From contig CAKZXA010000004.1 of NCBI GenBank assembly GCA_937922045.1, positions 1 to 42,877 on the forward strand: DNA of 42,877 bases, written 5' to 3'. The notes below the pieces were generated by a model. It ran no database searches, was not told the origin of the DNA, and saw only the letters and a program-made list of their open reading frames with translations. The stretch is from an uncultured Acidimicrobiales bacterium (GTDB lineage Bacteria; Actinomycetota; Acidimicrobiia; Acidimicrobiales; SZUA-35). Position 1 is the stretch's first letter, and every line of letters starts with the position of its first letter. Below, one piece after another: positions 7,671 through 16,126 of the stretch. The position numbers and the translations under genes are program-made.

Positions 7671-8550
7671 TTCGAGCAGGTCGCCGAGTGGCTCTGGCAA
7701 GACACGTCAAACGCAGCCTAGGCCATCGACCCAGATCTGGCGACTCTATGTGCCCGGATGAGTGCAGCGCTCCCCAGCACAGCGGTCATGCTGCACCGCT
7801 TCGGCCTGGGCGTACAGGTGGCGGCGGCTTCGGATGGGTTGCGATCCAACCTTTCGGCTGCGCGCATTGCTCGCTGTGGACGCATCATGATCGGTGCGAT
7901 GGCAGCGTCGCTCCCGAGCCGTTCGCCCGCTAACGACGAAACTTGGCAGCTCGACCCGGAGCAGGCGTTTCCTTTGGCCGCGGCGCTGTGGCCCCGTCTG
8001 AGCCGTGGGTCTGTGACCCTCAAACAGATCGTTGCCGTAAACGCAGCCCTCGTTCTACTCGCCGATCATGGTCTGGCCGCTTCGACCTTTGCCGGTGTTC
8101 CGACTCTTCCAGCGAGCTGACCAGGCCAGCCCGGCCGAAGCCATCGCCGAGCTGATCGAGGCTGGTCAACGAATACCTGGCGTCGGCCATACGATCTACC
8201 GCTCTATCGATCCTCGGTATCCGGTCTTGATGAAGCGCGTGGCAAGTGCCTTCGCGACGACACCAGGGCTCGACACCGTTCGAGAGGTCGAAAACCTGAT
8301 CACCGATGAGCTGCCACAACCAATCAACGTCGACTTCGCCCTCGGCGCCCTGATCTGGCTCGGCGACTGTAAGGCCGACGCCGGACAACTCTTCGCCCTA
8401 GCCCGAACGGTCGGATGGCTAGCCCACGCCACCGAAGAGCTGGGTGAACGCCCCGTACGATTTCGGCCGAAAGGAAGTTACATCGCTCCTCGCCAGCCGC
8501 TGCCCGAAGACGACGACTTTGGCGACACCATGACCGGGCCGAGCAGCTAG
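7671..8550 (+). pseudogene. Degenerate citrate synthase-like gene
   Basis: Pieces of a citrate-synthase-family protein occur in order but broken. FEQVAEWLWQDTSNAA (from 7671) is stopped by TAG at 7719-7721. The same frame continues to IVAVNAALVLLADHGLAASTFAGV, ending near 8095. Homology then resumes in another frame at about 8104 with LFQRADQASPAEAIAEL and RIPGVGHTIYRSIDPRYPVL, and ends with AHATEELGERPVRFRPKGSY before TAG 8548-8550. The segment with the GPLHGG catalytic His, about 35 codons, is missing at the frame change. Upstream of 7671, GFVDDDTP fits only in a third frame. At least one stop, a deletion and probable frameshifts therefore make this a pseudogene. Confidence 0.7.
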
Positions 8551-8595
8551 GATCCCGAAATCGGCCCATCGCAATCATCATCGACACCGCCATCT

Positions 8596-9978
8596 ATTCC
8601 GTCGTCGCTTCCCGGTCTCGTCTGGTTTCGGCGTGACCTACGGCTCGATGACAATCCCGCCTGGGCACGCGCCACATCGAAACACACAGACGTAGTCGCC
8701 GTCTTCGTTCTCGATCAGCGCCTCCTGAACTCGGCTTCGCCCGCCCGCCGTTCGATGCTCATCGCCAGTGTTCACGCTCTCGACGACGAGCTTGGCCGCC
8801 ACGGGGGGCGTCTCGTCATCCGTTCCGGCGATCCAGCCGATGCCCTGAGAGCGCTCGTCACCGAGACCGGCGCAACCGATCTCTACTTCAACGCCGACGT
8901 TTCTCCCTACGCCGATCGTCGTGATAGCCACGTCAGGGCCCGACTCAACAATCAGCTCGAGATACACACCAGCTATGGCAATCTCATCCAAGAGCCCGGC
9001 GCAGTCCTCACCAAGAAGGGCGGGCTTTCCCAGGTCTTCAGCGCCTTTCATCGAACGTGGGTCAACACACCGCTGCCGATGTTGCCGGAGCCGGGCAAGG
9101 GCCGGCCGGTGGCGTCGGTTGGCTCCGAAGCGCTTCCGGCAGCTGAACCGTCCCGGCTTGTGGCTGGCACCGACGCCGCCTATGAACGTCTACAGATCTG
9201 GAACGAGCAGGTCGACGACTACGAGACCAGCCGAAACCTGATCGGCGACACGACCACATCGCGTCTGTCGGTCGATCTGAAGTTCGGAACACTCGGGCCA
9301 CGCACGATCCTCGCCCAGATCGGTACCCATACCCCAGGTCGGGCCGCCTTTATTCGGCAGGTCGCCTGGCGTGACTGGTGGGCCCATCTCATGGTCTACC
9401 ACCCCGACATCTCCCGATCCGCCATCAGGCCCGCCTACGATCGGATCGCTTGGGAGCAAGACGACGACGGCTTCGAGCGCTGGGCTACAGGCACCACCGG
9501 TTTTCCCCTGGTCGATGCCGGGATGCGTCAGCTCGTGGCCACCGGCTGGATGCACGGCCGGTTGCGTATGATCTGCGCCAGTTTCCTGGTGAAGGACCTC
9601 CTTATCGATTGGCGCCGAGGCGAGCGCTTCTTTCGTCACCATCTGCTCGATGCCGACCCGCCCCAGAATGCGGGCAACTGGCAGTGGGTAGCTGGCACCG
9701 GGCCCGACGCTGCACCCTATTTTCGGATCTTCAACCCGGTAACGCAGTCGAAGAAATTCGACAAGGACGGCGACTTCATTCGAGCATGGGTGCCCGAGCT
9801 GGCGAAGCTTCCGTCGCCCGCCATCCACGAACCGGCGACCCTTGCACCGCTCGACCTCGTCGCACTCGACGTGGTTCTTGGCCGTGACTATCCGGCGCCG
9901 ATCGTCGATCACGCCAACGCTCGCCAGCGAACGTTGATCGCCTACCGAGCTGCGCTCGATGATGGCGAACTGGCATGA
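8596..9978 (+). CDS. phr: Deoxyribodipyrimidine photolyase, start codon missing or non-canonical
   Basis: The product is a CPD photolyase/cryptochrome family flavoprotein that repairs UV dimers. The N-terminal antenna domain starts LVWFRRDLRLDDNPAWA (from 8617). The FAD domain has TGFPLVDAGMRQL, GWMHGRLRMICASFLVKDLL, NAGNWQWVAGTG and FNPVTQSKKFD. All expected motifs are intact, so the body of the gene looks functional. Between the preceding in-frame stop (8548-8550) and 8617, however, there is no ATG, GTG or TTG in frame. An ATT at 8596 is the best rare-start guess and gives 460 residues. The first ATG (8755) would cut about 46 residues of the conserved antenna domain. The upstream neighbour is a pseudogene, so the original start may have been lost with it. 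Confidence 0.8.
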   Translation: MPSSLPGLVWFRRDLRLDDNPAWARATSKHTDVVAVFVLDQRLLNSASPARRSMLIASVHALDDELGRHGGRLVIRSGDPADALRALVTETGATDLYFNADVSPYADRRDSHVRARLNNQLEIHTSYGNLIQEPGAVLTKKGGLSQVFSAFHRTWVNTPLPMLPEPGKGRPVASVGSEALPAAEPSRLVAGTDAAYERLQIWNEQVDDYETSRNLIGDTTTSRLSVDLKFGTLGPRTILAQIGTHTPGRAAFIRQVAWRDWWAHLMVYHPDISRSAIRPAYDRIAWEQDDDGFERWATGTTGFPLVDAGMRQLVATGWMHGRLRMICASFLVKDLLIDWRRGERFFRHHLLDADPPQNAGNWQWVAGTGPDAAPYFRIFNPVTQSKKFDKDGDFIRAWVPELAKLPSPAIHEPATLAPLDLVALDVVLGRDYPAPIVDHANARQRTLIAYRAALDDGELA

Positions 9979-9985
9979 TGGATCG

Positions 9986-10690
9986 ATGAACGCCCCCCAA
10001 AACGTTTTCATCACCGGGATTGGTAGAGGCCTGGGACGAGAACTCGCCACCCAACTCATCGACGACGGTGCTCATGTTTGGGGCTCAACCCGGACGGGCG
10101 AGGTCGATCTGCCCGTGGCCGGATGCGTACCGATAGAACTCTCCGACGAGGATGCGATTCGGGGCGGCATGGCCAGGCTGGCCGAGGGTGTCGAGCGGCT
10201 CGATCTTCTCATCAACTGCGCTGGCCTTGACGGCCGAAACGTTGGGGTCGATCCGCGTCACCGAGGGCCGTTCGACTACGAACCCTCATCGTTCAACGCT
10301 GTTCTCCAGATCAACGCTACCGCTCCCCTGTTCATCACTCGGCTCGCCCTACCACTGCTCCGGGCGGCGGCTCCCGGTTCGATGGTGGTGAACATCTCGT
10401 CCCAACTCGGCTCGATGGAAGTCGCAGCCAACATGGGTGACGACACTGCGTACTGTGTCTCGAAGGCGGCTCTCAACATGGTCACGGTCAAGGGCGCCAG
10501 CGCTCTGCGCACCGACGGCATCGGCGTTGTGGCTCTTCATCCAGGTTGGGTACAAACCGATATGGGTGGCTCCGCTGCCGCCCTCACCGTGCCCGAATCT
10601 GCAGCAGCTATCCGAAAGACCGTCGCCGAGCTCACCCCCGCCGACTCAGGACGCTTCCTCCGCTGGGACGGAACCGACCACCCCTGGTAG
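9986..10690 (+). CDS. SDR family oxidoreductase
   Basis: The 234-residue product is a classical short-chain dehydrogenase/reductase. Its nucleotide site is TGIGRGLGREL near the N-terminus. Its active site shows VNISSQLGSM (catalytic Ser) and AYCVSKAALNM (Tyr-x3-Lys). The end, ELTPADSGRFLRWDGTDHPW, resembles SDRs of the C-factor/carbonyl-reductase group that lack a known substrate. The ATG at 9986 is preferred over an in-frame earlier one (9959) because the earlier one would overlap the photolyase's end. The gene lies eight bases after the photolyase stop and is probably in the same transcript. Confidence 0.88.
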   Translation: MNAPQNVFITGIGRGLGRELATQLIDDGAHVWGSTRTGEVDLPVAGCVPIELSDEDAIRGGMARLAEGVERLDLLINCAGLDGRNVGVDPRHRGPFDYEPSSFNAVLQINATAPLFITRLALPLLRAAAPGSMVVNISSQLGSMEVAANMGDDTAYCVSKAALNMVTVKGASALRTDGIGVVALHPGWVQTDMGGSAAALTVPESAAAIRKTVAELTPADSGRFLRWDGTDHPW

Positions 10691-10767
10691 TGATTGACAG
10701 GCCCATCGAAGAGGTCGTCGAAGAGGTAGAGGTGGAATAGGGCGCCGTCGGCTAGGGTTCGAGAGCC

Positions 10768-12231
10768 ATGAGCCTTCGACGAGCCTTGCCGCTGAGTCTG
10801 GTGGTCTTCGGCCTGTTGTTGGCCTGGCTGCTGGTGCGATCGCTCAATGCCGATGACGGCGCTTCGGCTGAGGAGATCCAGCTCGCAGCCGAACGGTTCG
10901 CCACCACTCCAAGCGTTGCCGGCGGCGTCGACATGGCAACATCGATGGAGGCGTCCGGCGATGTGCGGTGGGTGTCGTGGCTCCTCGACCTCCATCGGTT
11001 CAACTACTCAACGTCGACCGACGCAGCAGCCTTCAGTGCGCTGAGTGAACTTACCGGCGTCGAGCAGGTCGGTCAGCGACAGGCTGATTTCGCCGCTTTC
11101 GGAACATGGAATCGGTCATCGGCCGAGGCAGAAGCGCCCGGGGCTGGCTACCGGCAGTGGAAGCAGGCGATCTACGACCGTATAGACGCGGGCTACGCCG
11201 AGTTTCTGGCCGATATCGATGACGAGCTGCTCCCCCATGTGCACTGGGGTGGAGCCAGGCGCGGCGATATCCCCGAGCTCAACGAACCGATCCGAGTTGG
11301 GTCACTGGAAGCACCATGGCTTAAGGACGACGACATCGTGATGGGCGTGGAGATCGACGGTGTGGCCGTGGCCTATCCCGTCCGGATACTGGGCCGCCAT
11401 GAGCTAGCAAACGACACGATCGCCGATGTTCCCGTCTCGCTCGTGTACTGCACCCTGTGCCGCTCCGGCCTGCTTTTCGATCGTCGCATAGTAGGAGACA
11501 GCACGGCAGGAGACAGTACGGCAGGAGACGGAACGGCGGGAGACAGTACGGCCCTCTTGACGTTTCAGACCTCAGGGCTCCTGCTCGACTCAAACAAGGT
11601 CATGATCGACAACGAAACCGAGAGCTTGTGGAGCCACTTTGCCGGTATGGCCATCGCTGGTCCGCTCAAAGGCACGGAGCTCGCTCAGTTTCCCGTGACC
11701 ACGACGACATGGTCGGATTGGTTGAACGATCATCCAGACACAGCCACAATCGAACCGCCCGGGCCCACCTTTTTCGACGACCCCGAGCGCCCGGCCTTGG
11801 CTTACGACTACAGCTCGGAGGCCTACGCCAACTACTACGCCTCTGATGATGTCTGGTTCCCCATCGCTCAACCGGGCAGCGTGCTCGACGACAAGATCGA
11901 GGTCATCGGCCTCCGCCACGAGGGTGACGCGCTGGCCCTTCCCGTCGCCACTCTCGACGGTCAGGACCCGATGGTCTTCAACGTCGGCGGCCGCGCCTTT
12001 CTTGTCGTCCCGACGCCAGGAGGTGCCCGCGTCTATTCCGGGTCTGGGCTCGATGGAGACGAGAGCGATGGGCCACAACCGATCGGGGTAGAACAGGCCA
12101 ACGAGCAGGAAGCTGTGCTGGCGGATGGATCGACGGTGCAGCGAGTGCCGGTACCTCAAGTTTTCTGGTTCGCGTGGCACGCCTCGAACCCAGCGACAGA
12201 GGTCTGGAGCATCGACGAGGGCACTGGCTAG
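10768..12231 (+). CDS. DUF3179 domain-containing protein
   Basis: The 487-residue product has an N-terminal signal/anchor helix (residues about 10-26) and a DUF3179 domain in the middle and C-terminal half. Its hallmark is VSLVYCTLCRSGLLFDRR, with a C-x2-C motif, followed by GLLLDSNKVMIDNETESLW. The function of DUF3179 is unknown; the protein should sit outside the membrane. A four-fold GDSTA repeat (11494-11553) interrupts the domain directly after the C-x2-C motif, where homologues usually run straight on, so it looks like a recent slippage expansion. The gene begins 77 bases after the SDR gene; the intergenic stretch shows no other gene. Confidence 0.82.
   Translation: MSLRRALPLSLVVFGLLLAWLLVRSLNADDGASAEEIQLAAERFATTPSVAGGVDMATSMEASGDVRWVSWLLDLHRFNYSTSTDAAAFSALSELTGVEQVGQRQADFAAFGTWNRSSAEAEAPGAGYRQWKQAIYDRIDAGYAEFLADIDDELLPHVHWGGARRGDIPELNEPIRVGSLEAPWLKDDDIVMGVEIDGVAVAYPVRILGRHELANDTIADVPVSLVYCTLCRSGLLFDRRIVGDSTAGDSTAGDGTAGDSTALLTFQTSGLLLDSNKVMIDNETESLWSHFAGMAIAGPLKGTELAQFPVTTTTWSDWLNDHPDTATIEPPGPTFFDDPERPALAYDYSSEAYANYYASDDVWFPIAQPGSVLDDKIEVIGLRHEGDALALPVATLDGQDPMVFNVGGRAFLVVPTPGGARVYSGSGLDGDESDGPQPIGVEQANEQEAVLADGSTVQRVPVPQVFWFAWHASNPATEVWSIDEGTG
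11494..11553 (+). repeat. Four in-frame 15-bp repeats encoding GDSTA
   Basis: Four consecutive 15-base units of the form GGAGACAGTACGGCA (with a few substitutions) encode GDSTA-GDSTA-GDGTA-GDSTA inside the DUF3179 gene. The length is a multiple of three, so the frame is kept. The third unit differs most. The pattern is typical of replication slippage. Confidence 0.9.
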
Positions 12232-12254
12232 CGAGAACACGGTAGCGAGAACAC
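12229..12254 (+). repeat. Short tandem duplication between DUF3179 and amidase genes
   Basis: TAGCGAGAACAC occurs at 12229-12240 and again at 12243-12254, and CACTGGCT flanks the pair on both sides. The first copy contains the DUF3179 stop codon. It looks like a small local duplication. No function is assigned. Confidence 0.7.
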
Positions 12255-12302
12255 TGGCTCGCTCGTCTTGTCCGTCCCAAGCGGCCTCGGTACTGTCGAG
12301 GC

Positions 12303-13736
12303 GTGGACCCTTTGGCAGAACAGACGAGGTGGCTTGATGCCACCGCCCAAGCCGAACTTGTCGCTGACGGCGACGTGAGTGCGAGCGAACTGGTCGAGGC
12401 GGCTATCCATCGCATCGAGGAACTCGACGGGGAGCTGAATGCTGTCGTGATCCGCTGGTTCGATCACGCCCGCTCCTGTGCAGCAGATCAGACCGCTACC
12501 GGGCCCTTCGCAGGTGTGCCCTTTCTTCTGAAGGACCTTTGGGGCGCCTACGCGGGTCAGAGCGAAACCGGTGGAAATCAGGCCTTGGCCAAACTTCTCC
12601 CGAAAGCGGCTGCCGACAGCACGTTTGTGGCCAGGACTCGCCAGGCCGGTCTGGTTGCGCTCGGCCGTTCCAACAGCCCCGAGCTCGGCAGCCTGCCGGT
12701 GACCGAACCCCTAGCCCATGGCCCCACCCGGAACCCGTGGAACACGGGGCATACCCCGGGAGGTTCGAGCGGCGGAAGCTCGGCCGCCGTTGCCGCCGGC
12801 ATGGTGCCGATCGCCCACGCGTCCGACGGTGGCGGCTCGATCCGGATCCCGGCGGCTTGTACCGGCCTGGTCGGTTTGAAGCCGTCGCAGGGGCGGATCT
12901 CCGCCGGTCCGAGCGGGACTGAGGCAGGCCTGGCCGTCCAGCTGTGCGTGAGCCGCTCGGTGCGAGATGTAGCTCGATTCCTCGATGCGGTAGCCGGGCC
13001 AGGGATCGGCGACACCATGATCGCCCCAGCCCCAGCTCGTCCCTACGCCGATGAACTCGGCGTCGACCCTGGAAAGCTGCGTATTGGGTTCCTTGATCAC
13101 CATCCCGTGCAGGGCCGTCGAATCCATGACGAAGCGACAGCCGCGGCTCGGGCCGCCGCCGGGCTTCTCGAAGGACTCGGCCATCATGTTGAAGCCGCCT
13201 TCCCCGACCCACTCTCGGATCCGAACAATGCTCAGCGCTTCATGGCTATCTGGAGCACGCAGATGGCCATGGGCATCAAGCGCCTCGGGCAGATGGCGGG
13301 CAGGGAGCTTACCGAGGACGACGTTGAACCCGTCAACTGGGCGCTCGCTCGCTTCGCTGAGAAGACGACGGCTGTAGACCTGGCCCAGGCCCAAACGGCC
13401 TTGGTCGACTTCAGACGCGCGACACAACAGTGGTGGGCTGATGGCTGGGATCTCCTGGTGACACCAACCTTAGGGGAGCCCCCGCTGGCCATCGGCAGCC
13501 TCGACCCGACGCCGACGGATCCGATGGCTGGCATGCGACGCTCTGGCGATTTTGCCCCCTTCACTCCGGCCTACAACATGAGCGGCCAGCCTGCTATCAG
13601 CCTGCCGTTGCACTGGACCGCCGACGGGCTCCCCCTCGGCGTGCAACTGGTGGCCGCCTATGGACGCGAAGACGTGCTGATCCAGGTGGCCAGCCAGCTC
13701 GAGGCCGCCCACCCCTGGGCCGGCCAGCACCCCTAA
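12303..13736 (+). CDS. Amidase (amidase signature family)
   Basis: The 477-residue product is an amidase-signature hydrolase. The Ser-cisSer-Lys triad is visible: Lys77 in PFLLKDLWGA, the cis-Ser in the GGSSGGSS loop (153-160) and the nucleophile Ser179 in DGGGSIRIPA. The signature continues as CTGLVGLKPSQGRIS. Family members hydrolyse amides such as nylon oligomers, aryl amides or, as GatA, glutamine on Glu-tRNA. No GatB/GatC genes are nearby, so a catabolic or general amidase is more likely. The GTG at 12303 is chosen as start; the sequence MDPLAEQTRWLDATAQAELV is a normal N-terminus for this group. Confidence 0.9.
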   Translation: MDPLAEQTRWLDATAQAELVADGDVSASELVEAAIHRIEELDGELNAVVIRWFDHARSCAADQTATGPFAGVPFLLKDLWGAYAGQSETGGNQALAKLLPKAAADSTFVARTRQAGLVALGRSNSPELGSLPVTEPLAHGPTRNPWNTGHTPGGSSGGSSAAVAAGMVPIAHASDGGGSIRIPAACTGLVGLKPSQGRISAGPSGTEAGLAVQLCVSRSVRDVARFLDAVAGPGIGDTMIAPAPARPYADELGVDPGKLRIGFLDHHPVQGRRIHDEATAAARAAAGLLEGLGHHVEAAFPDPLSDPNNAQRFMAIWSTQMAMGIKRLGQMAGRELTEDDVEPVNWALARFAEKTTAVDLAQAQTALVDFRRATQQWWADGWDLLVTPTLGEPPLAIGSLDPTPTDPMAGMRRSGDFAPFTPAYNMSGQPAISLPLHWTADGLPLGVQLVAAYGREDVLIQVASQLEAAHPWAGQHP

Positions 13737-13741
13737 CGCCG

Positions 13742-14458
13742 ATGAGTGACAGCCCGCGCAGCAAACCCAGAGTCAGTCCGCGTGTCATGGTGTTCATCGA
13801 TGGGCAGAACCTGTTCAAGGGTCTCCAGAAGCGGTTCCGCGCACGCGTTCATCCCGCCCTGCTGGCCAAAGAACTCACCGGTGCCGATCGGGAGCTGGTC
13901 GGCACGTTCTACTATTCCGGAATCCACGACGCCGATGTAGATCAGCGAATGTACAACCTGGTTCGACGTCGCCATGATCTGATCCATCGCACCGGTGTCA
14001 CGGTGACCGAGCGCACCCTGCGCTACCACTGGGAGTGGAGGGTCGACCGGGGCGACGTCCCGCCGCCCTGGCACGACGATGCGCCACCCAAAACCAAGGC
14101 CACGGTAACGAAGCATCGCGCCTCCCGAGAAAAGGGAATCGACGTTGCCCTCGCACTGGACGCCGTCAGCAGCATTCTGACCGACGCCTGTGAGATAGCC
14201 ATCATCGTTTCACGAGACCGTGACCTGATGGAGATTGCCGACGAGGTCAAGCAGCGCTGCGAGGGCCGACCCGTCGGTGTCGAGGTGGCCTATGTTTCTG
14301 AGCACCGCGGCGATGAACAACCCTTGACCGGTTATGACGCCTTCTGGGAGATTGACGAGAAAATGGTTGAGGCCGCCCGAGATCACTTCGACTATGGGCA
14401 AAAACTCAAGCGCAACGAAGTCGACGATTTCCTCAACGACAACGGCTTCGCCGGCTAG
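13742..14458 (+). CDS. NYN domain-containing protein (putative PIN-like ribonuclease)
   Basis: The 238-residue product has the NYN/PIN-like nuclease fold. VMVFIDGQNLFKGL near the start carries the first acidic residue, ALDAVSSILTDACEIAIIVSRDRDLMEIADEVK carries the later acidic cluster and SDRDL-type motif, and VGVEVAYVSE follows. Such proteins are metal-dependent RNases or toxins, as in the LabA/DUF88 group. No antitoxin or partner is evident. It begins five bases after the amidase stop and is likely cotranscribed. Its C-terminus (KRNEVDDFLNDNGFAG) shows no extra domain. Confidence 0.82.
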   Translation: MSDSPRSKPRVSPRVMVFIDGQNLFKGLQKRFRARVHPALLAKELTGADRELVGTFYYSGIHDADVDQRMYNLVRRRHDLIHRTGVTVTERTLRYHWEWRVDRGDVPPPWHDDAPPKTKATVTKHRASREKGIDVALALDAVSSILTDACEIAIIVSRDRDLMEIADEVKQRCEGRPVGVEVAYVSEHRGDEQPLTGYDAFWEIDEKMVEAARDHFDYGQKLKRNEVDDFLNDNGFAG

Positions 14459-14478
14459 CCACCAACAGCTCGTGCCGT

Positions 14479-15462
14479 TTACACGTGATGTGACGAGAAA
14501 CGAGCTCTGGCCGTCCAGTCGAACATGGCCGACAGGCTCTCGCCTTCAACCACACGCCGGATGGCCTCGCTCAGCAAGCCATCCACCGAGACGATCTCGA
14601 TCTTGGAGGAGAGCACAGCTGGCTGTGTTTCGATGGTGTCGGTGACAAACATCTTGGTGATCTTGCTCTCTTCGAGCAGATCCATGGCGGCCTGGGTAAA
14701 CACACCATGGGTGATAGCGGCATAGACAGCCGTCGCCCCCATGTCGAGCAGTTCTTGGGCCGAGCCGCAGAGGGTTCGGCAGGAAATGGCAAAGTCGTCA
14801 ACGATTACGGCCACCATCCCCTCGACCGAGCCGAGCACGCCCAGGACCTCGGCCGAATCGTCGTGATTGACCCGCATCTTGTTTGCGATCGCTACCGGAG
14901 CCTGCAGATAGGAAGCGTATTCGCGGGCTTCCTTGGCGAATCCAGCATCGGCGGAAACGACGACAAATTCGTCGAACCCTTCCTCCATGATGCGGTCGGC
15001 CAGGATTGGCAAGGCCATCAGGTTGTCGACCGGCACAGAAAAGAAGCCTTGAATCTGCGGAGCATGAAGGTCGAGGGTGACGACACGATCGACACCGGCC
15101 GCTTCGAGAGCATCGGCGCAAACCCTTGCTCGAATCGAAACTCGCGGCTCGTCCTTCTTGTCGCCTTTGGCATAGCTGAAGTACGGGATTACGGCCGTAA
15201 CGGACTTTGCACTAGCCCGCTTCAACGCATCGACGTAGAACAGGAGCTCCATGAAGTTGTCGTTGCTGGGGAAGACCGTGGTTTGGACGATGAACGTGTC
15301 GCGACCGCGCACGTTCTCCAGGATCCGCACAAAGGTGTTGCCCTCACTGAAGGTGATGGTCTCGTTCTTGCCGACGGGGACACCAAGATTGGCGCAGATC
15401 CGCTCGGTGAGCTGTTTACTACCCTGTCCGGCAAAGACCGCGGTATTTTCCATCAAGATCAT
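14479..15462 (-). CDS. Ribose-phosphate pyrophosphokinase (PRPP synthetase) family, altered PRPP loop
   Basis: The 327-residue product is clearly related to PRPP synthetase (Prs), which makes PRPP from ribose 5-phosphate and ATP. It has FSEGNTFVRILENVRGRD, VTAVIPYFSYAKGDKKDEPR and the signature DLHAPQIQGFF (131-141). The PRPP-binding loop, usually DDxxxTGGT or DDFTISGGT-like, reads DDFAISCRT at 222-230, so the two glycines are replaced by Cys and Arg. Other conserved points also differ, such as SADAGFAKEAR for the usual SPDAGG. It could therefore be a divergent paralogue with changed activity; the main Prs may be elsewhere. The RBS AGGAG lies three bases before the first ATG and twelve before a second (MENTAVF), so the start is ambiguous. 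A TATAGT sequence at 15484-15489 is a possible -10. Confidence 0.82.
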   Translation of the reverse strand: MILMENTAVFAGQGSKQLTERICANLGVPVGKNETITFSEGNTFVRILENVRGRDTFIVQTTVFPSNDNFMELLFYVDALKRASAKSVTAVIPYFSYAKGDKKDEPRVSIRARVCADALEAAGVDRVVTLDLHAPQIQGFFSVPVDNLMALPILADRIMEEGFDEFVVVSADAGFAKEAREYASYLQAPVAIANKMRVNHDDSAEVLGVLGSVEGMVAVIVDDFAISCRTLCGSAQELLDMGATAVYAAITHGVFTQAAMDLLEESKITKMFVTDTIETQPAVLSSKIEIVSVDGLLSEAIRRVVEGESLSAMFDWTARARFSSHHV

Positions 15463-15577
15463 CGTCTCCTAGCCCCGGCACACTATAGACCCGGGGTTTG
15501 GCACAACGGTAAGCGGAACCAGTGACAGCAATGCTGTCCGAGCGCGATGTGGCACCATACGGTGGCAAAATGCGAAG

Positions 15578-16066
15578 GTGAACGTTCGCAGAATCGCACT
15601 GCTCTGGGTGGCCGCCGGCCTTTTCATCGCTGGCCTCAGCGGCTGCTCCTCAAACCCTGAATCCGCTGAGCTCGACACTGGCCCCGTTGGCAGTGAGGCG
15701 ACAGGCGCCGAATCGGCTCAAGACGCAACAGACGATAACGGTGCCGCGGTCGCAGGAGCCTTGTACCCCGATGTGGTTGGCGTTGAGGCCGAGCGTGACG
15801 ACGACGGCACCTGGACATTTAGCGTCACCCTTAGCTCGCCCTATGACAGTCCTGCCCGATACGCCGATGGATGGCGGGTCATCGGACCCGACGGGGCTGT
15901 CTACGGTGAACGCGTCCTCGGCCACGATCATGCTGACGAACAGCCCTTTACCCGTAGCCAGTCCGGCATCTCGATTCCCGATGGCATCGAGACCGTGGTC
16001 GTCGAAGGCCGAGACCAGGTGAGCGGTTGGGGTGGGCATACCATGACCCATCAGCTCGTACCCTGA
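15578..16066 (+). CDS. Hypothetical lipoprotein
   Basis: The 162-residue product has a signal peptide ending in a lipobox IAGLSGC with the lipidated Cys23. An acidic, Ser/Ala-rich linker (about 24-58) leads to a beta-rich domain (about 62-162) without a family I recognise. That domain contains TFSVTLSSPYDSPARYADGWRVIG and ends GWGGHTMTHQLVP. It starts with GTG at 15578 and is divergent from the PRPP-synthetase gene. The two share a 115-base promoter region, and the lipoprotein converges with the giant gene. A short CGTCGT / ACGACG inverted repeat just after its stop (around 16085-16105) may weakly terminate transcription. Confidence 0.7.
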   Translation: MNVRRIALLWVAAGLFIAGLSGCSSNPESAELDTGPVGSEATGAESAQDATDDNGAAVAGALYPDVVGVEAERDDDGTWTFSVTLSSPYDSPARYADGWRVIGPDGAVYGERVLGHDHADEQPFTRSQSGISIPDGIETVVVEGRDQVSGWGGHTMTHQLVP

Positions 16067-16126
16067 GCCAGTCGCGTCGTCACGACACGACGAGCACTCC
16101 TGGTTGATCCACCCCGGCTACGTCGA

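Noticed and set aside
9190-10059. 289-residue minus-strand open frame overlapping the photolyase
   Set aside because: It is a shadow of a strongly supported gene on the other strand, with no recognisable domain.
16070-16126. CGTCGT / ACGACG inverted repeat as a firm terminator
   Set aside because: The stem is only six base pairs without a U run; recorded only as a possible weak site.
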